The notes under the pieces: generated by a model
Databases searched by the model: none
The model's input: only the letters and a program-made list of their open reading frames with translations
What the model was told of the DNA's origin: nothing
Translations under genes and position numbers: made by a program
Assembly (NCBI RefSeq): GCF_001949145.1
Contig: NW_019091378.1
Span: forward strand, 1,501,390-1,559,058
DNA length: 57,669 nt
Reading direction: 5' to 3'
DNA from: Acanthaster planci
Taxonomy: Eukaryota; Echinodermata; Asteroidea; Valvatida; Acanthasteridae
Shown: positions 27,801 through 35,303 of the stretch, in pieces
How the letters are laid out: every line of letters starts with the position of its first letter
Numbering within the stretch: position 1 is the stretch's first letter

Positions 27801-30800
27801 CCAGCCCTCAGGAGCTTTTAGAGTCAAGTCTTGTATTCATTTTGACCCCAATTTTGAGAAAGTTGGATTGGACATGTACCTGTACCTCTTCTCGAGAAAA
27901 GGAACACTTCTGCTGCTGACATGCTCAGTGCATGCAGGCTTTGAACTTCAAATGACCATACCAAAAAAGCATGCATTACATTAGGTTGAAACTTCAAATA
28001 TGTAGAGATAATGAGTGTTTTATATGCATGCTGGTTTTAAAGGATTAGGCACAGGGCAACCAAGTTCTTAGGTTCCTTGTGAGATGGTCTAAAAAACCTG
28101 GCCATTCTTGTAGGGTTAAAGGCACTGTGTATAATGCCCAATATAATTTAGAAGAGGATCAGTTGTGCGCCTGGTGCATGCTCTTAGTACACAAACTTCC
28201 ACTTCCATTTTGTGAATGCTATAAATAATCTTGAGAGCCCAAAAGGTTAATGAGTTTAGTGGTGATTGATGAAGCCTTTGTGTTTCTGCAATTTTCATCA
28301 CTCACGAGTGCAGTTAATCTGATGTCTAAGGCAGAAGATGCAGGTGTATACCTGTTCAAGCATCGACAATTATTACTGTAATTACTGTTACTGATTACTA
28401 TTTATTTGACAGCAACACAAAGAAAATATAACAGTATCAAAAATCTGAAAACACCCAAAAAAATGGCATAAAATACTGACAAAATAAACAATATACCACA
28501 TGGACGAAAAGAGGCCAATAAGACAAGCGTGAAAAACAGCAGAAATGTGATCATAAAGATTGGAAAACTTAGCGTTTGAGGGAAGCATAAAGGTGTGAGA
28601 AACAAAGCAGAGAAAGACATTCAAACACTGAAGAGAAAAAAATTACTATACATGTAAGTAGATCAGGGACAGCGAAAGTGCAAAAAAAATTAATAAAAAT
28701 AATTTTCTGTTCCTTGGAAGCAAGTTATCCAGCACATGTTAGCCATCACTATTCCATTTTGGCATTTCACTCTTGATTCCTCATGTACATGGATGTCAAG
28801 CAGCTAGTGAGCAAAAATTATACACAAACGTTTTCAACCAACAATCTTTAGGGTTCATTAACTTCCCATTATATCAAATATGTTCAGTAGCGTGTCATGG
28901 GATAGTCTGAGTGTCACTCGTTCTACTCCACCCTAAGGACATCTGATGTGTGTATGCATGCAAATTTCATGTAAATCTGCGTATCAACCAATCAGAGCTG
29001 TGATAAAGTCAATTTCCATCTGGACTGTGACGGAGGATGTTGATTGGTCAAAAGTTGTCAGCTGAGGGACAAGTACCCCCCTCCCAACATCACGGTTGCT
29101 TCTCTTCAGAAATTGAAAACACCAGCATTCTAAAATGGAATTACCACCTGATCTTGGGGGAAGTTCAAGATTTGTATACTAGTCAAAACAAATTGGACAG
29201 CTGTTTGGGGGAAACAAATTCCACTCTGCCCCTTCTGGATCCAAGACCTGAATAATGACACTGAATGTGTTAGATTTGTCCTGAGACATCACAGTCGCCC
29301 TGCATGCATTAGTTAGGAACAGAAAAAGACATTTCAAAAGTCTTCCTTCAGAAACTTCCATGGCAACTGGGTTGTGTCACTGTCTTTTATTCAGTTTGCA
29401 GACCAGCCTAAAATTGCCCACTGTCTATTTGGGAAACATCACCTTTGGTGGTGTCAGATTTTACCTCCAAAAGTACATTTTGCCCCCATCACTTTTAAAG
29501 AGGGGGTTAAATGTTTACGATGCCTGTACCGTAGTGTGATTAACATCTAGCATTTTGCTAGCTGTGTGAGATTTTTTTACTTACTGAATTATTCTTTGTT
29601 CTGTTGGCTAGCCATAGTTTTACTCAGCTGGCCACTGACAAAACAGACAAAATACACGTAGAACGGTCTTTGGCGATTGCGAACAAATACATGTACAAGT
29701 GTCCACGTAATCAGTCCATTCACGCAGCCATTCATGAACGTTAATGTTACTGTAACTTCAATCAGAATGGCTTTGCTACTTCAGTGGCATAATTTTTGAG
29801 AGTTCTCCCATTTGCACCCCAAAAAAGGCTGACAGCGAAAACAAATGCACCAGTCCCCCATCAGCTCTATGTACATGTCCATGTACATATACTGTCCACT
29901 CAGCCTCTGTGCCTCTTGTCTACCTGTCTGGCCTTTTAAGAGCTTTTAAGAGCTTTTAGTCTCAGGCAATGACGATAACAAGAAGCAGACTGTTTCAAGG
30001 ACTTCTTGACAAGCACCCCGACCCTGGAAACCCTGGAAACATTAAAGTCGTGTTGCCCTGAACCAAGAGACAATACTTTCTGTTTTTTAAATTAGGAGAG
30101 AAAGAGGATTTTGGGGTCTATTTTATTTTCTTTACAAATGCAAGTATTAAGCCACCCCAGAATGTAGCCTTACTCTTCAAAAATAAAGCAATAAAAATGT
30201 ATCCCCCCCAAAACAAATCAAATTGTTTTTAGCCCCCCCCAAAAAAAGAAACCAACATTTGACCCCCAAAATGTGATTCTTGATCTGCCCTTGTGTAATA
30301 ACTTTTTCTGAGTTTTGGCACCTTCATGCTGTTACTTACATACCGTACATAGATTGTATGGTTAAAAAAGGCGAGACGTGTACAAGTAAACTGTACTACT
30401 TTAAAGGACCACAATACAAATTTTATTTGGGAATACATTTTGTGCAACTTCTTGCTCGACTTGACATATTGAATGCGAGGCATAGTTTCAAAGGGGCAGT
30501 CCCATTTTCCAAGTGGCATACCGGCACGCATGTGCGAATATTTAATAGGTACTTTCCAGAGTCTATTTGAACAAGGTTATTTTACAAATGTACATGTACG
30601 TCCTCAACGCTGCCAGCAATGTATTTGTTGTATTCTTTAGTGATGCCAGTGTATTCAATTTACATCACAATAGCCTTCCATTCCTATGAATATACTCATA
30701 GTGGCAGAATCCTGTACACCTGTGACTACGAGTTTACTCGCAGTTGGCAGTCAACGTGTTAAATGCAACAAGAAGTATGTGACATTTCTTTTGTGGTCAT

Positions 30801-33800
30801 ACAGTCCATGTGCTAAAGAGCAATTTTGAAGCACTGTCATTAGAGGATGACCCTCTTCATGTTATGAGACCAAATTCTGACAAAACACTGCTCACAGGAC
30901 TACAGCCATGAAATGAAACAAGAGTGAAATTATCAAAGGAAACAAAGCTCATGACAACAAAATATCTGAAGTTCATGGGAGCACATTTTGGAGCAGAAAT
31001 AGCTGTGTAACACCGAGGTTTTTGCCTTGGATGACTGCACACTTTTGCTCGGAAGTATGAAACTTTGCATTTCAAGAAAACAAAAATTAGCCAAATATCC
31101 CTTAAACTGGCACAGCAAAACTAAATATCAGGTTACATGGACCCAACTACAAGAAAATGCATTAAAAACATTACACTGCCTATGCCCTTCACATAATTAA
31201 TCTGCACAAAAGCTGATGACCATTTCCAGCTGTGTTCAGCAATGCTCTTGATTTCCAAGCATGATAGCACTCCAGAATATGAGCACATGCACAATTATTG
31301 AGACTCACTGACAATCAATCCACGCTGGCAATTTCAGGTGCTCATACATTAACCAGTTGCATAATATGAAGAGGCATAATCTCGAAAATCGAGTGTCTCA
31401 GTTCGACGAGGCAACAGAGAGCAAACACAGGCCGTTTATACTGAGCTCATTGGCAAAGGGTTAATTTTTTATGAGAGTGGGCTGAATCCGGCAATTTACC
31501 AAACCAAAGAGGGCAGGCATGATGAGGCTCTGCAATGAGCGGTTAGGAAATCGATGGCTTGCTCAGGGCTAAATTACAGAGGAAAATTAGCGCCCACTGT
31601 GCCCATGGCCAAAGTCAGTTGATAATGACAACAGCCACCCTTGGTCAAATGACTGAGTTTCATACCGGAATTTCAATCTGATGAAACCAAACCTTAATGC
31701 TCTCATAGCCTCAATAGTCTCCTGAAGCACCAGAGTGGAGAATCACCCACATACCACATTAGATTTATAACACCAACTTCTACCCAAACTTCCAAATCTT
31801 GACAAATTGTGCACTCCTCATATGATGTGAAAAAAACCATCAAAAACAGTACTGTACATGTACCTCAATCAACCAGCATCAATACTGATTTATTACTGTC
31901 CACTGAATGAAAATCAAACGAACAAGAAACCTTGCCCTTGACAATTTCTCTGATCAATACAAGGCTTTCATATATCATATCTGTGGGCTGCCTGAGTGCA
32001 AACTGATCTTGCATACATGTTCAAGTTGTCAGTGGTTCACCAAGTGCACATAACTCAACAGGATAATAACAATGCGCGTACAGTACATGGGCCTACATAT
32101 ACATGTATGTACATGGACCTTATATGTACATGTACATCAACATGTACATCCCTTGCAACTATCAGGTACACATGTACATGTATGTACATGTACTAACAAA
32201 CATGTGAGTGTCCGAATTACAATGTACATGTGCATTGTACATTGAACAAGTACAAGTCAAAGAAGTGGATGTATCACATGTCCCCTGCTCCACTTGTTCA
32301 ATATGCACATGTACATGTACTGGTATATGTACATCAGATCTCATGCAAGCTGGTTGTATGTGATACCGAAATCTTGTGTCCGAGGGAATGTCAGGTTTTA
32401 TGCGAGGTGGTTTAATGTACACTTATAATCACCAGCCATATGGAACTGTCACGGTTGCCGGACAATATTGTGCTACGCACGCACGCAGCTGAGGACGCGT
32501 CTGGGGCAAATGAGCGGTGAAATGTGAGTCGACCCAGTAATGAGCGTGCAATCATCCAGGCTGACTTGATGCGCTGCACTGGGAGGTACGGGGGGTCTAT
32601 AATGTGTCATCCCCAGGGAGTCAGCAATAACACATAGTGGTCACTTCTCCTCTCAAACACCAGCGTTACAGATTTGCTGTATGAAGTTGACACATTTTCT
32701 GTCATATTGCATTACAGGCTTTCAGAAAGGGTTCATATATAGTGCAATCCACAAACTTTAGTCGCTATTACTGTAGAACCACGTACAGCTCTATTTATTG
32801 TGTACAAAAGGAATTCAATTCCCATTACCTGTATCTTTCTAGCGACTCCTTTCATATGCAAATCCATTTCTTCCATATGACTGGTTCATTTTCTCCTCAA
32901 CTGAGGACAGCTTATCTAATGAGGACGCAATGTCTTATGTTACTGAATTGTTGCACATCCCCAAATGTACTCTATTCCACAAGCATTCCCACTAATTTAG
33001 GCTGCAGGTCCAGCACAACAAGCAAGGCAAAAAATAAACTAAATGGATTTTTGTTTGGGAGAAAAATTACAACGTTTATTCCTGAATAGTTGATCACAGA
33101 GCAAAAGGTTTTATATATATATATATTTTTTGTCGATACATGTGTCTACACGTAGCATTTGACCCCGTGCTTCTCTTTTTGGTTGTCAAGATGATGAAGA
33201 AAAGATCTATTTCACCTACATGTAAGCACCTCTGCACTAAAAAGGCACTGACAAAAAAACACTGACCAAAAAATTTGGGCCATTGTATCCCCAGGAGAAA
33301 GATTCTGCAAAGACAGTTTGTACACAGTTATGCATGTAAAAGGCATTAGAGCGAGAACCAACACTCCTACTCCATTGGTTTGCACTGCACTTTCTGGTTC
33401 ACATTTAAGTCACACTTTGGTACCCTATAGTCAACAAGGAATTTGCAGTGGCTCAGCTCATGAAACAGATCTTTCCTCCAGTGTGTAAACAGGGAAGTGC
33501 CACTTCTATTCCTTTTTCTCCCCTTAAAAAACTGACAGCTCTGGAATACAGGCATGATTGCAGTGCATGGGATCTGGACAATATTTGGTGCAGGGGTGGG
33601 ATTTGGAGATGGAGAGACATTCATGAATCATCCAGCAGAGATATAAGGATAACAAAGTACTGTGACTTACCAGGGGCTTTTAAAAGCTGAACGAGATGTG
33701 CGTTCTTTCTCAAATGGCTGTAATTACCAGAACGTGAATCTCCCCTTTGATCTTTAATGAGGGAATAATAGGTGCTTGGCAGACCGAGAATGGAATTTTC

Positions 33801-34379
33801 ACGAACACCCCCGTCTGTTTTATGGTACCGTACATTCCTTGTACAAGTTGTTCAGAAGAATGCCCTTATATGAACTTGGCGCGTCCATTGTGAGTTCCGT
33901 GTGCACATAGGCTCTTGTCCAATCAGAATCAATTGAACTGTCTCGTATCCAGGTACCAGCACGTGATTTACACAGCTGGCATTAGCACATCTCAGCGGGT
34001 ATTACCAAATGTTAATACACAGTTGTACTGTACGTTGTTGAATAGGGAGACTGTCCGAGGTATTTATGAATAGCCAAATTAAATGATTTAACCTCTAAAA
34101 ATCTGAAGTTTTGGGTGTAAAATATCCTGAAATCTAAAAAACCCTGGCAATTTACACATACCAGCATTAGTCAGATGTGCATATAGGATTAAATTTACAA
34201 ACTTCTTGATTGAAGAAAAGCTTGTTTGTTTTAATTAAATCTATATTTAGGGATCTGATTTTGAACAGGCAGACATACATATGTACATAACAAGACATTT
34301 AGTCAGCCCGTCTGGTCAACTCACATTTTTCTGATTTGCTCATCTCATAGCGTGGCTGGCTGGAGCCACCGCATCCCAT
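664..34379 (-). CDS. PPEF: PPEF/rdgC-type Ser/Thr protein phosphatase, 10 exons, 3' part off window
   Basis: The joined exons give 1388 coding bases (462 codons plus 2 bases) with every intron phase matching. Seen in the model: MGC start; IQ motif at residues 26-36 (I26, Q27, R31, R36); PPP-family motifs GDLHG 181-185, GDFVDRG 210-216, GNHED 242-246, HGG 300-302, RGGG 374-377, RSHE 399-402. From family knowledge these residues bind the two catalytic metals and phosphate, and PPEF enzymes add C-terminal EF-hands. Those are absent here, because family members run to roughly 650-770 residues and the gene continues past the left edge. rdgC dephosphorylates rhodopsin in fly photoreceptors, and vertebrate PPEFs are found in sensory cells. 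No frameshift or internal stop was seen, so it looks functional. Assignment between PPEF1 and PPEF2 is not possible from this. Confidence 0.93.
862..985 (-). mobile_element. tRNA-headed SINE fragment
   Basis: On the minus strand an RNA polymerase III A-box-like TGGTCAAGTGC (953-963) is followed by a B-box-like GGTTCAGGTCT (921-931). The promoter layout resembles that of the copy at 16.1 kb, but the body sequence differs. It sits in PPEF intron 9. The ends are not defined. Confidence 0.5.
1338..1625 (-). CDS. PPEF: PPEF coding exon 9 (RGGG and RSHE motifs)
   Basis: Acceptor TATTTTGCAG, donor ACTG|GTAAGG, 288 bases, phase 0 at both ends. It begins YKSVLKPP, continues through an acidic insert ([12 protein letters not shown]), then [23 protein letters not shown] and [14 protein letters not shown]. 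The LWSDP, RGGG and RSHE segments are hallmarks of the PPP catalytic domain's second half. The acidic insert lies where PPEF family members vary. Confidence 0.96.
1626..2683. other. PPEF intron 8
   Basis: Intron between exons 8 and 9, about 1.06 kb. No recognisable gene, repeat or RNA was seen. Short open frames on both strands have unremarkable composition. Confidence 0.7.
2684..2845 (-). CDS. PPEF: PPEF coding exon 8 (HGG motif)
   Basis: 162 bases, phase 0 at both ends, with the core [20 protein letters not shown]. The HGG histidine is a metal ligand. Two in-frame acceptors are possible. One at 2846 (TTTGACCCCAG) has the better pyrimidine tract and adds PNCKQ. One at 2831 (TGTAAACAG) gives a join of exactly the same length as human PPEF1. 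The donor AAAG|GTTTGA is unusual but supported by the continuation (L-D-R-Q-K then Y-K-S-V-L in exon 9). Confidence 0.92.
2846..3980. other. PPEF intron 7
   Basis: Intron between exons 7 and 8, about 1.1 kb. Nothing recognisable beyond the candidate splice signals at its ends. Confidence 0.7.
3981..4020 (-). CDS. PPEF: PPEF coding exon 7 (40-base micro-exon)
   Basis: Acceptor CACTTCAG, donor AAAA|GTGAGTACC. The leading G completes Arg, then [13 protein letters not shown]. This fits the conserved R-Y-G-F-(I/T)-(R/K)-E-V stretch after GNHED in rdgC and PPEF. Phases match exactly (2 in, 0 out). It was found by searching for the missing segment between exons 6 and 8; it is too short to stand out as an open frame. 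Confidence 0.92.
4881..4903. repeat. Perfect short hairpin in PPEF intron 6
   Basis: AAAACCCTATT and AATAGGGTTTT flank a single G, a 23-base perfect inverted repeat. No T-run or gene end is nearby, so nothing suggests a terminator function. Confidence 0.6.
5062..5310. mobile_element. MITE family A, copy 1
   Basis: A 249-base element with inverted ends. The left end begins ATATGGGTCATTCTATAAAT and the right end is its reverse complement, with imperfect pairing continuing through the GTGTCCCTGT motif about 50 bases in. The ends could be read as TA-flanked, as in Tc1/mariner-derived MITEs, but this is inference. A second diverged copy lies at 25.46 kb, sharing an internal core (TACCTGCCAAACAAA and TAGTTTGAAATCAATT). 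There is no coding capacity. Confidence 0.82.
5311..6807. other. Rest of PPEF intron 6
   Basis: AT-rich intron sequence between MITE A copy 1 and exon 6. No recognised element. Open frames at 6.07-6.40 kb occur on both strands and look like chance. Confidence 0.6.
6808..6974 (-). CDS. PPEF: PPEF coding exon 6 (GDFVDRG and GNHED)
   Basis: Acceptor CGGTTTCAG, donor TGAG|GTGGGC, 167 bases. It starts [20 protein letters not shown] and contains L-N-R-G-N-H-E-D near its end. It therefore carries the second and third PPP signatures, with metal-bridging Asp and Asn and the catalytic His (GNHE). It ends after AG, the first two bases of the Arg codon of N-L-R-Y-G-F, which is completed by the 40-base exon 7. 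Intron 5-6 upstream is 9.4 kb. Confidence 0.96.
9011..9027 (+). repeat. tRNA T-arm/B-box remnant, probably SINE-derived
   Basis: GCAGGTTCGAGTCCTGC is a perfect T-arm: 5-base stem with loop TTCGAGT, containing a consensus B box. The upstream sequence does not fold as a tRNA and lacks an acceptor stem, so it is not a tRNA gene. A SINE relic is the likeliest source. Confidence 0.5.
10637..10680. promoter_or_regulatory. Paired RFX X-box-like motifs
   Basis: GTCACCATGGCAAC (10637-10650) and ATTGCTAAGGCAAC (10667-10680) fit the X-box pattern GTNRCC-N(0-3)-RGYAAC, the first exactly and the second except for its first base. RFX factors drive ciliary genes. They lie inside PPEF intron 5, so a role as an enhancer is inference. 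Confidence 0.45.
11316..11364 (-). repeat. (CTACA)n pentanucleotide tail of the LINE
   Basis: About ten copies of TAGTG on the plus strand (one variant TGGTG), i.e. CACTA on the minus strand. It lies just after the LINE's 3' UTR-like segment, which includes TGCAATTCAGCCGTCAGGCT. CR1/L2-type LINEs end in short tandem repeats rather than poly(A), so this is best read as the element's 3' end. Confidence 0.75.
11316..13360 (-). mobile_element. 5'-truncated CR1/L2-like LINE, dead reverse transcriptase
   Basis: On the minus strand, pieces of non-LTR reverse transcriptase appear in order through several frames: an upstream part with [28 protein letters not shown] (about 12.9 kb); a degenerate catalytic box reading H-I-D-D near 12.72 kb; [28 protein letters not shown] (about 12.0 kb); I-L-G-R-D-Y (about 11.9 kb); and F-E-C-H-G-R-N-L. 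Stops, frameshifts and an apparent deletion around the VPQGT region show that it is inactive. The endonuclease part is absent, as expected of a 5'-truncated insertion. It lies in the sense orientation in PPEF intron 5. The 5' boundary is approximate. Confidence 0.88.
14451..14464. promoter_or_regulatory. RFX X-box-like motif
   Basis: GTTACCATGGCAAC is an exact near-palindromic X-box. An ACGTCA core, half of a CRE, lies just upstream (14441-14446), an arrangement resembling paired RFX/CREB sites. It lies inside PPEF intron 5. A regulatory role is inferred. Confidence 0.45.
14734..14791 (+). repeat. (GGGTA)n and GGG-run cluster
   Basis: Four GGGTA/TAGGG units plus further GGG runs separated by 2-7 bases. 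At least eight GGG runs in under 60 bases could form a G-quadruplex. The G-rich strand is the template strand of PPEF. Confidence 0.7.
16085..16200 (+). mobile_element. tRNA-headed SINE
   Basis: A-box-like TGGTCGAGTGG (16090-16100) and B-box-like GGTTTGAGTCC (16137-16147) lie 47 bases apart start to start, followed by non-tRNA sequence. This is the layout of a tRNA-derived SINE. The 3' end is not defined. Confidence 0.6.
16381..16427 (-). CDS. PPEF: PPEF coding exon 5 (GDLHG)
   Basis: Short 47-base exon with acceptor CCGGTTCAG and donor CAAG|GTGAGT. It reads (G)[15 protein letters not shown]. GDxHG is the first signature of the PPP phosphatase family; its Asp and His are metal ligands. The sequence is nearly identical to the human PPEF1 segment [16 protein letters not shown]. 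It starts in phase 1 and ends in phase 0. Confidence 0.95.
17233..17452. repeat. 24-bp minisatellite, about 9 units
   Basis: Nine tandem units of about 24 bases with the core GAAAGGGTTTGTGACT; the middle five or six are nearly identical and the outer ones more diverged. 24 is divisible by 3, and both strands stay open. On the minus strand the units translate as PVTNPFRS-like octapeptides in the same frame as PPEF exon 4, which ends 39 bases away at 17491. It lies in PPEF intron 4. Confidence 0.92.
17491..17760 (-). CDS. PPEF: PPEF coding exon 4 (start of catalytic region)
   Basis: Acceptor CTCTTTACAG, donor TGCG|GTGAGT, 270 bases. It encodes [11 protein letters not shown], then Y[10 protein letters not shown] and a helical part ending ITVC, the residues just before the GDLHG metal-binding motif. 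This resembles the PPEF segment Y-N-G-P-R-L-Q-F-P-L-T and T-I-C-G-D. The motif's first glycine codon is split G|GC over the following intron. The exon is more GC-rich than the surrounding intron, as the other catalytic exons are. The intron just past its donor contains an in-frame minisatellite. Confidence 0.94.
17761..19594. other. PPEF intron 3
   Basis: About 1.8 kb of AT-rich intron. No element or exon recognised. Confidence 0.7.
19595..19682 (-). CDS. PPEF: PPEF coding exon 3 (linker)
   Basis: Acceptor CACGCTGCAG, donor GAAG|GTACATG, 88 bases. It encodes [13 protein letters not shown] and then an acidic, serine-rich stretch ending GMPDE. The opening corresponds to the LSTFFSFML segment that follows the IQ region in human PPEF1. 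The last G forms a Glu codon with the AG opening exon 4. It is a linker between the IQ region and the catalytic domain, and its second half is poorly conserved. Confidence 0.88.
20239..20257 (+). repeat. (GTGC)n microsatellite
   Basis: Five copies of the tetramer (CGTG phase) in PPEF intron 2. No other significance seen. Confidence 0.8.
20447..20600. repeat. ACATGT hexamer repeat cluster
   Basis: Runs of the self-complementary hexamer, e.g. TACATGTACATGTACATGTA at 20449-20468, with further copies at 20532-20546 and 20585-20595. The same hexamer recurs throughout the window. Confidence 0.85.
22466..22710. repeat. Three imperfect tandem repeats of about 85-100 bp
   Basis: The segment AACCAACAATGAAAT recurs as AACTAACTATGAAAT and AACCAACAATGAAAT at about 22471, 22572 and 22657. 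Copies 1 and 2 share a downstream AACTCAGG, and copies 2 and 3 share a CATGGAG/CACGGAG stretch. They are diverged and non-coding. Confidence 0.6.
24167..24294 (-). CDS. PPEF: PPEF coding exon 2 (IQ motif)
   Basis: Acceptor TTTACAG, donor GTGAGC, 128 bases. It reads [17 protein letters not shown], then a segment ending [16 protein letters not shown]. The I-Q-x3-R-x4-R pattern is a calmodulin-binding IQ motif; in rdgC and PPEF family members this region binds calmodulin. The FQSIEY segment is also conserved in vertebrate PPEFs. The exon starts in phase 1 and ends in phase 0, fitting its neighbours on both sides. Confidence 0.93.
25461..25716. mobile_element. MITE family A, copy 2
   Basis: A diverged relative of the element at 5062-5310. 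Shared: GGGTCCA near the left end, TTGTGTGTCCCTGTCACATC, the core TTACCTGCCAAACAAA, TAGTTTGAAATCAATT, and CAGGGACACAAAAAT near the right end followed by TTTGGACCC. The terminal repeats are less perfect than in copy 1, so this is probably an older insertion. It lies in the same orientation. Confidence 0.82.
26286..26351. repeat. ACATGT hexamer repeat patch
   Basis: Two short runs, at 26286-26300 and 26337-26350, in PPEF intron 1. Confidence 0.75.
27356..27600. mobile_element. MITE family B, 245 bp
   Basis: Terminal inverted repeats of roughly 40 bases: the left end starts GGGGCCAATTTCATGGAACT and the right end is the complement of GGGGCCAATTTCATAGAGCT, continuing through TTAAGCACAAAATTTGCT. 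No coding capacity. I could not identify a target-site duplication. It lies 124 bp from the piggyBac-type MITE. Confidence 0.88.
27724..28119. mobile_element. piggyBac-type MITE, 396 bp with TTAA flanks
   Basis: TTAA at 27724-27727 is followed by CCCTACAAGAA; the right end reads TTCTTGTAGGG followed by TTAA at 28116-28119. TTAA target duplications with CCC-starting ends are the signature of piggyBac-superfamily transposons. The interior has no transposase, so it is non-autonomous. Confidence 0.85.
28120..34324. other. PPEF intron 1, exon-1-proximal part
   Basis: About 6 kb of intron. It includes a duplicated 10-mer (AGAGCTTTTA) near 29.94 kb, a less AT-rich candidate regulatory stretch at 31.38-31.62 kb and the largest ACATGT cluster at 32.09-32.34 kb. 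No coding exon recognised. Confidence 0.6.
32090..32345. repeat. Large ACATGT/TGTACA repeat cluster
   Basis: The densest patch in the window: many copies of TGTACATG and its shifts within about 250 bases, interspersed with unique sequence. The hexamer is its own reverse complement, so runs can form hairpins. Confidence 0.85.
34325..34379 (-). CDS. PPEF: PPEF coding exon 1 (N-terminal MGC exon)
   Basis: The ATG at 34377-34379 opens an 18-codon exon reading [18 protein letters not shown], then a single T before the donor GTGAGT. That T completes a serine codon with the CT that opens exon 2, giving S-L-K-A-A-L-L-I-Q, which matches the start of vertebrate PPEF1 (MGC, short tail, S-L-R-A-A-L-I-I-Q). 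Gly2 and Cys3 are the classic sites for myristoylation and palmitoylation, so the enzyme probably docks on membranes. The exon may extend upstream as 5' UTR: a pyrimidine-rich stretch ending in GACCAG at 34466-34471 could be an acceptor. No in-frame upstream ATG was seen in the adjacent 80 bases. It was found by motif and phase match, and is too short for ordinary ORF detection. Confidence 0.87.
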
Positions 34380-35282
34380 GATGCAGTCCTCGGTTGCTAT
34401 GCCGACGGAGATGAAGATCTGTTTCACTAGACGAGGCCCCCCATGGGATCTGATTTGATGGTGCTCTGGTCACCTTGGCAAAACAAGAAAGAGACCTGTT
34501 GTTCCTCACAGGCTGTGACAGGCTGGGGAAAGATGAAACATTGCTTTACATCAGCCAGTGGCACTGAGTCAATTGCTCTTCATCTTTCAACATGAAATTA
34601 CTTTCTCCCTGTGTGGGACAGAGGCATAACTACATGCACAAGCATGTATAATGTAGGGTCTATCATGGCACACAGATGGGTATACTGATGTTCTCCCCCC
34701 CCCCCATTTGTAGGAGGCATCTACACCACTGTACATGTGTACATGTATGTACATAAAGGGAGGGGGCATTGTGTTTCCTACCCCACTGTTATGCAAATAT
34801 GAAGTCTTACAAACAGAGTACATGTACATGCATACAGTACAATTTCTTAAATTCAAGAGTGCTTTTCCGAAATATTCAGAACGAGCAGGAACCAATTCTG
34901 AGACGTGCATGCAATCCACCTTATCCTAGATACAAGGTTTGCACATTTCATTAATATGATACATGGTAAGCAACAGGCCTTTCATCAAGTTGTGTTAGTG
35001 ATAATCGTTGTATGCTGTCCATCACTGTTTACTTTGTTTAATGAACCAACACCTGCATAATTGATGTGTGTTTAAACGGTGTCCTCATAAGGGCATCTTA
35101 CAATGTAACGTATGCATCACAGTGTGTGCTCGTATTTAATAAAGAAAGGGCAAAATTGTGCGTGTAGCAAAATTCAACCAATATACATGTGCATGTATGA
35201 CGCCATCAAAATCATATTTAACTTGGACTATAGGTACAATATGGTTCCTACATGTACAGTATGGGTGTGTCCAATAGATGAT

Positions 35283-35303
35283 ATGTACATGTACATGTAC
35301 ATG
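35283..35303. repeat. ACATGT hexamer repeat patch
   Basis: Three and a half tandem hexamers, 21 bases. Confidence 0.85.
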
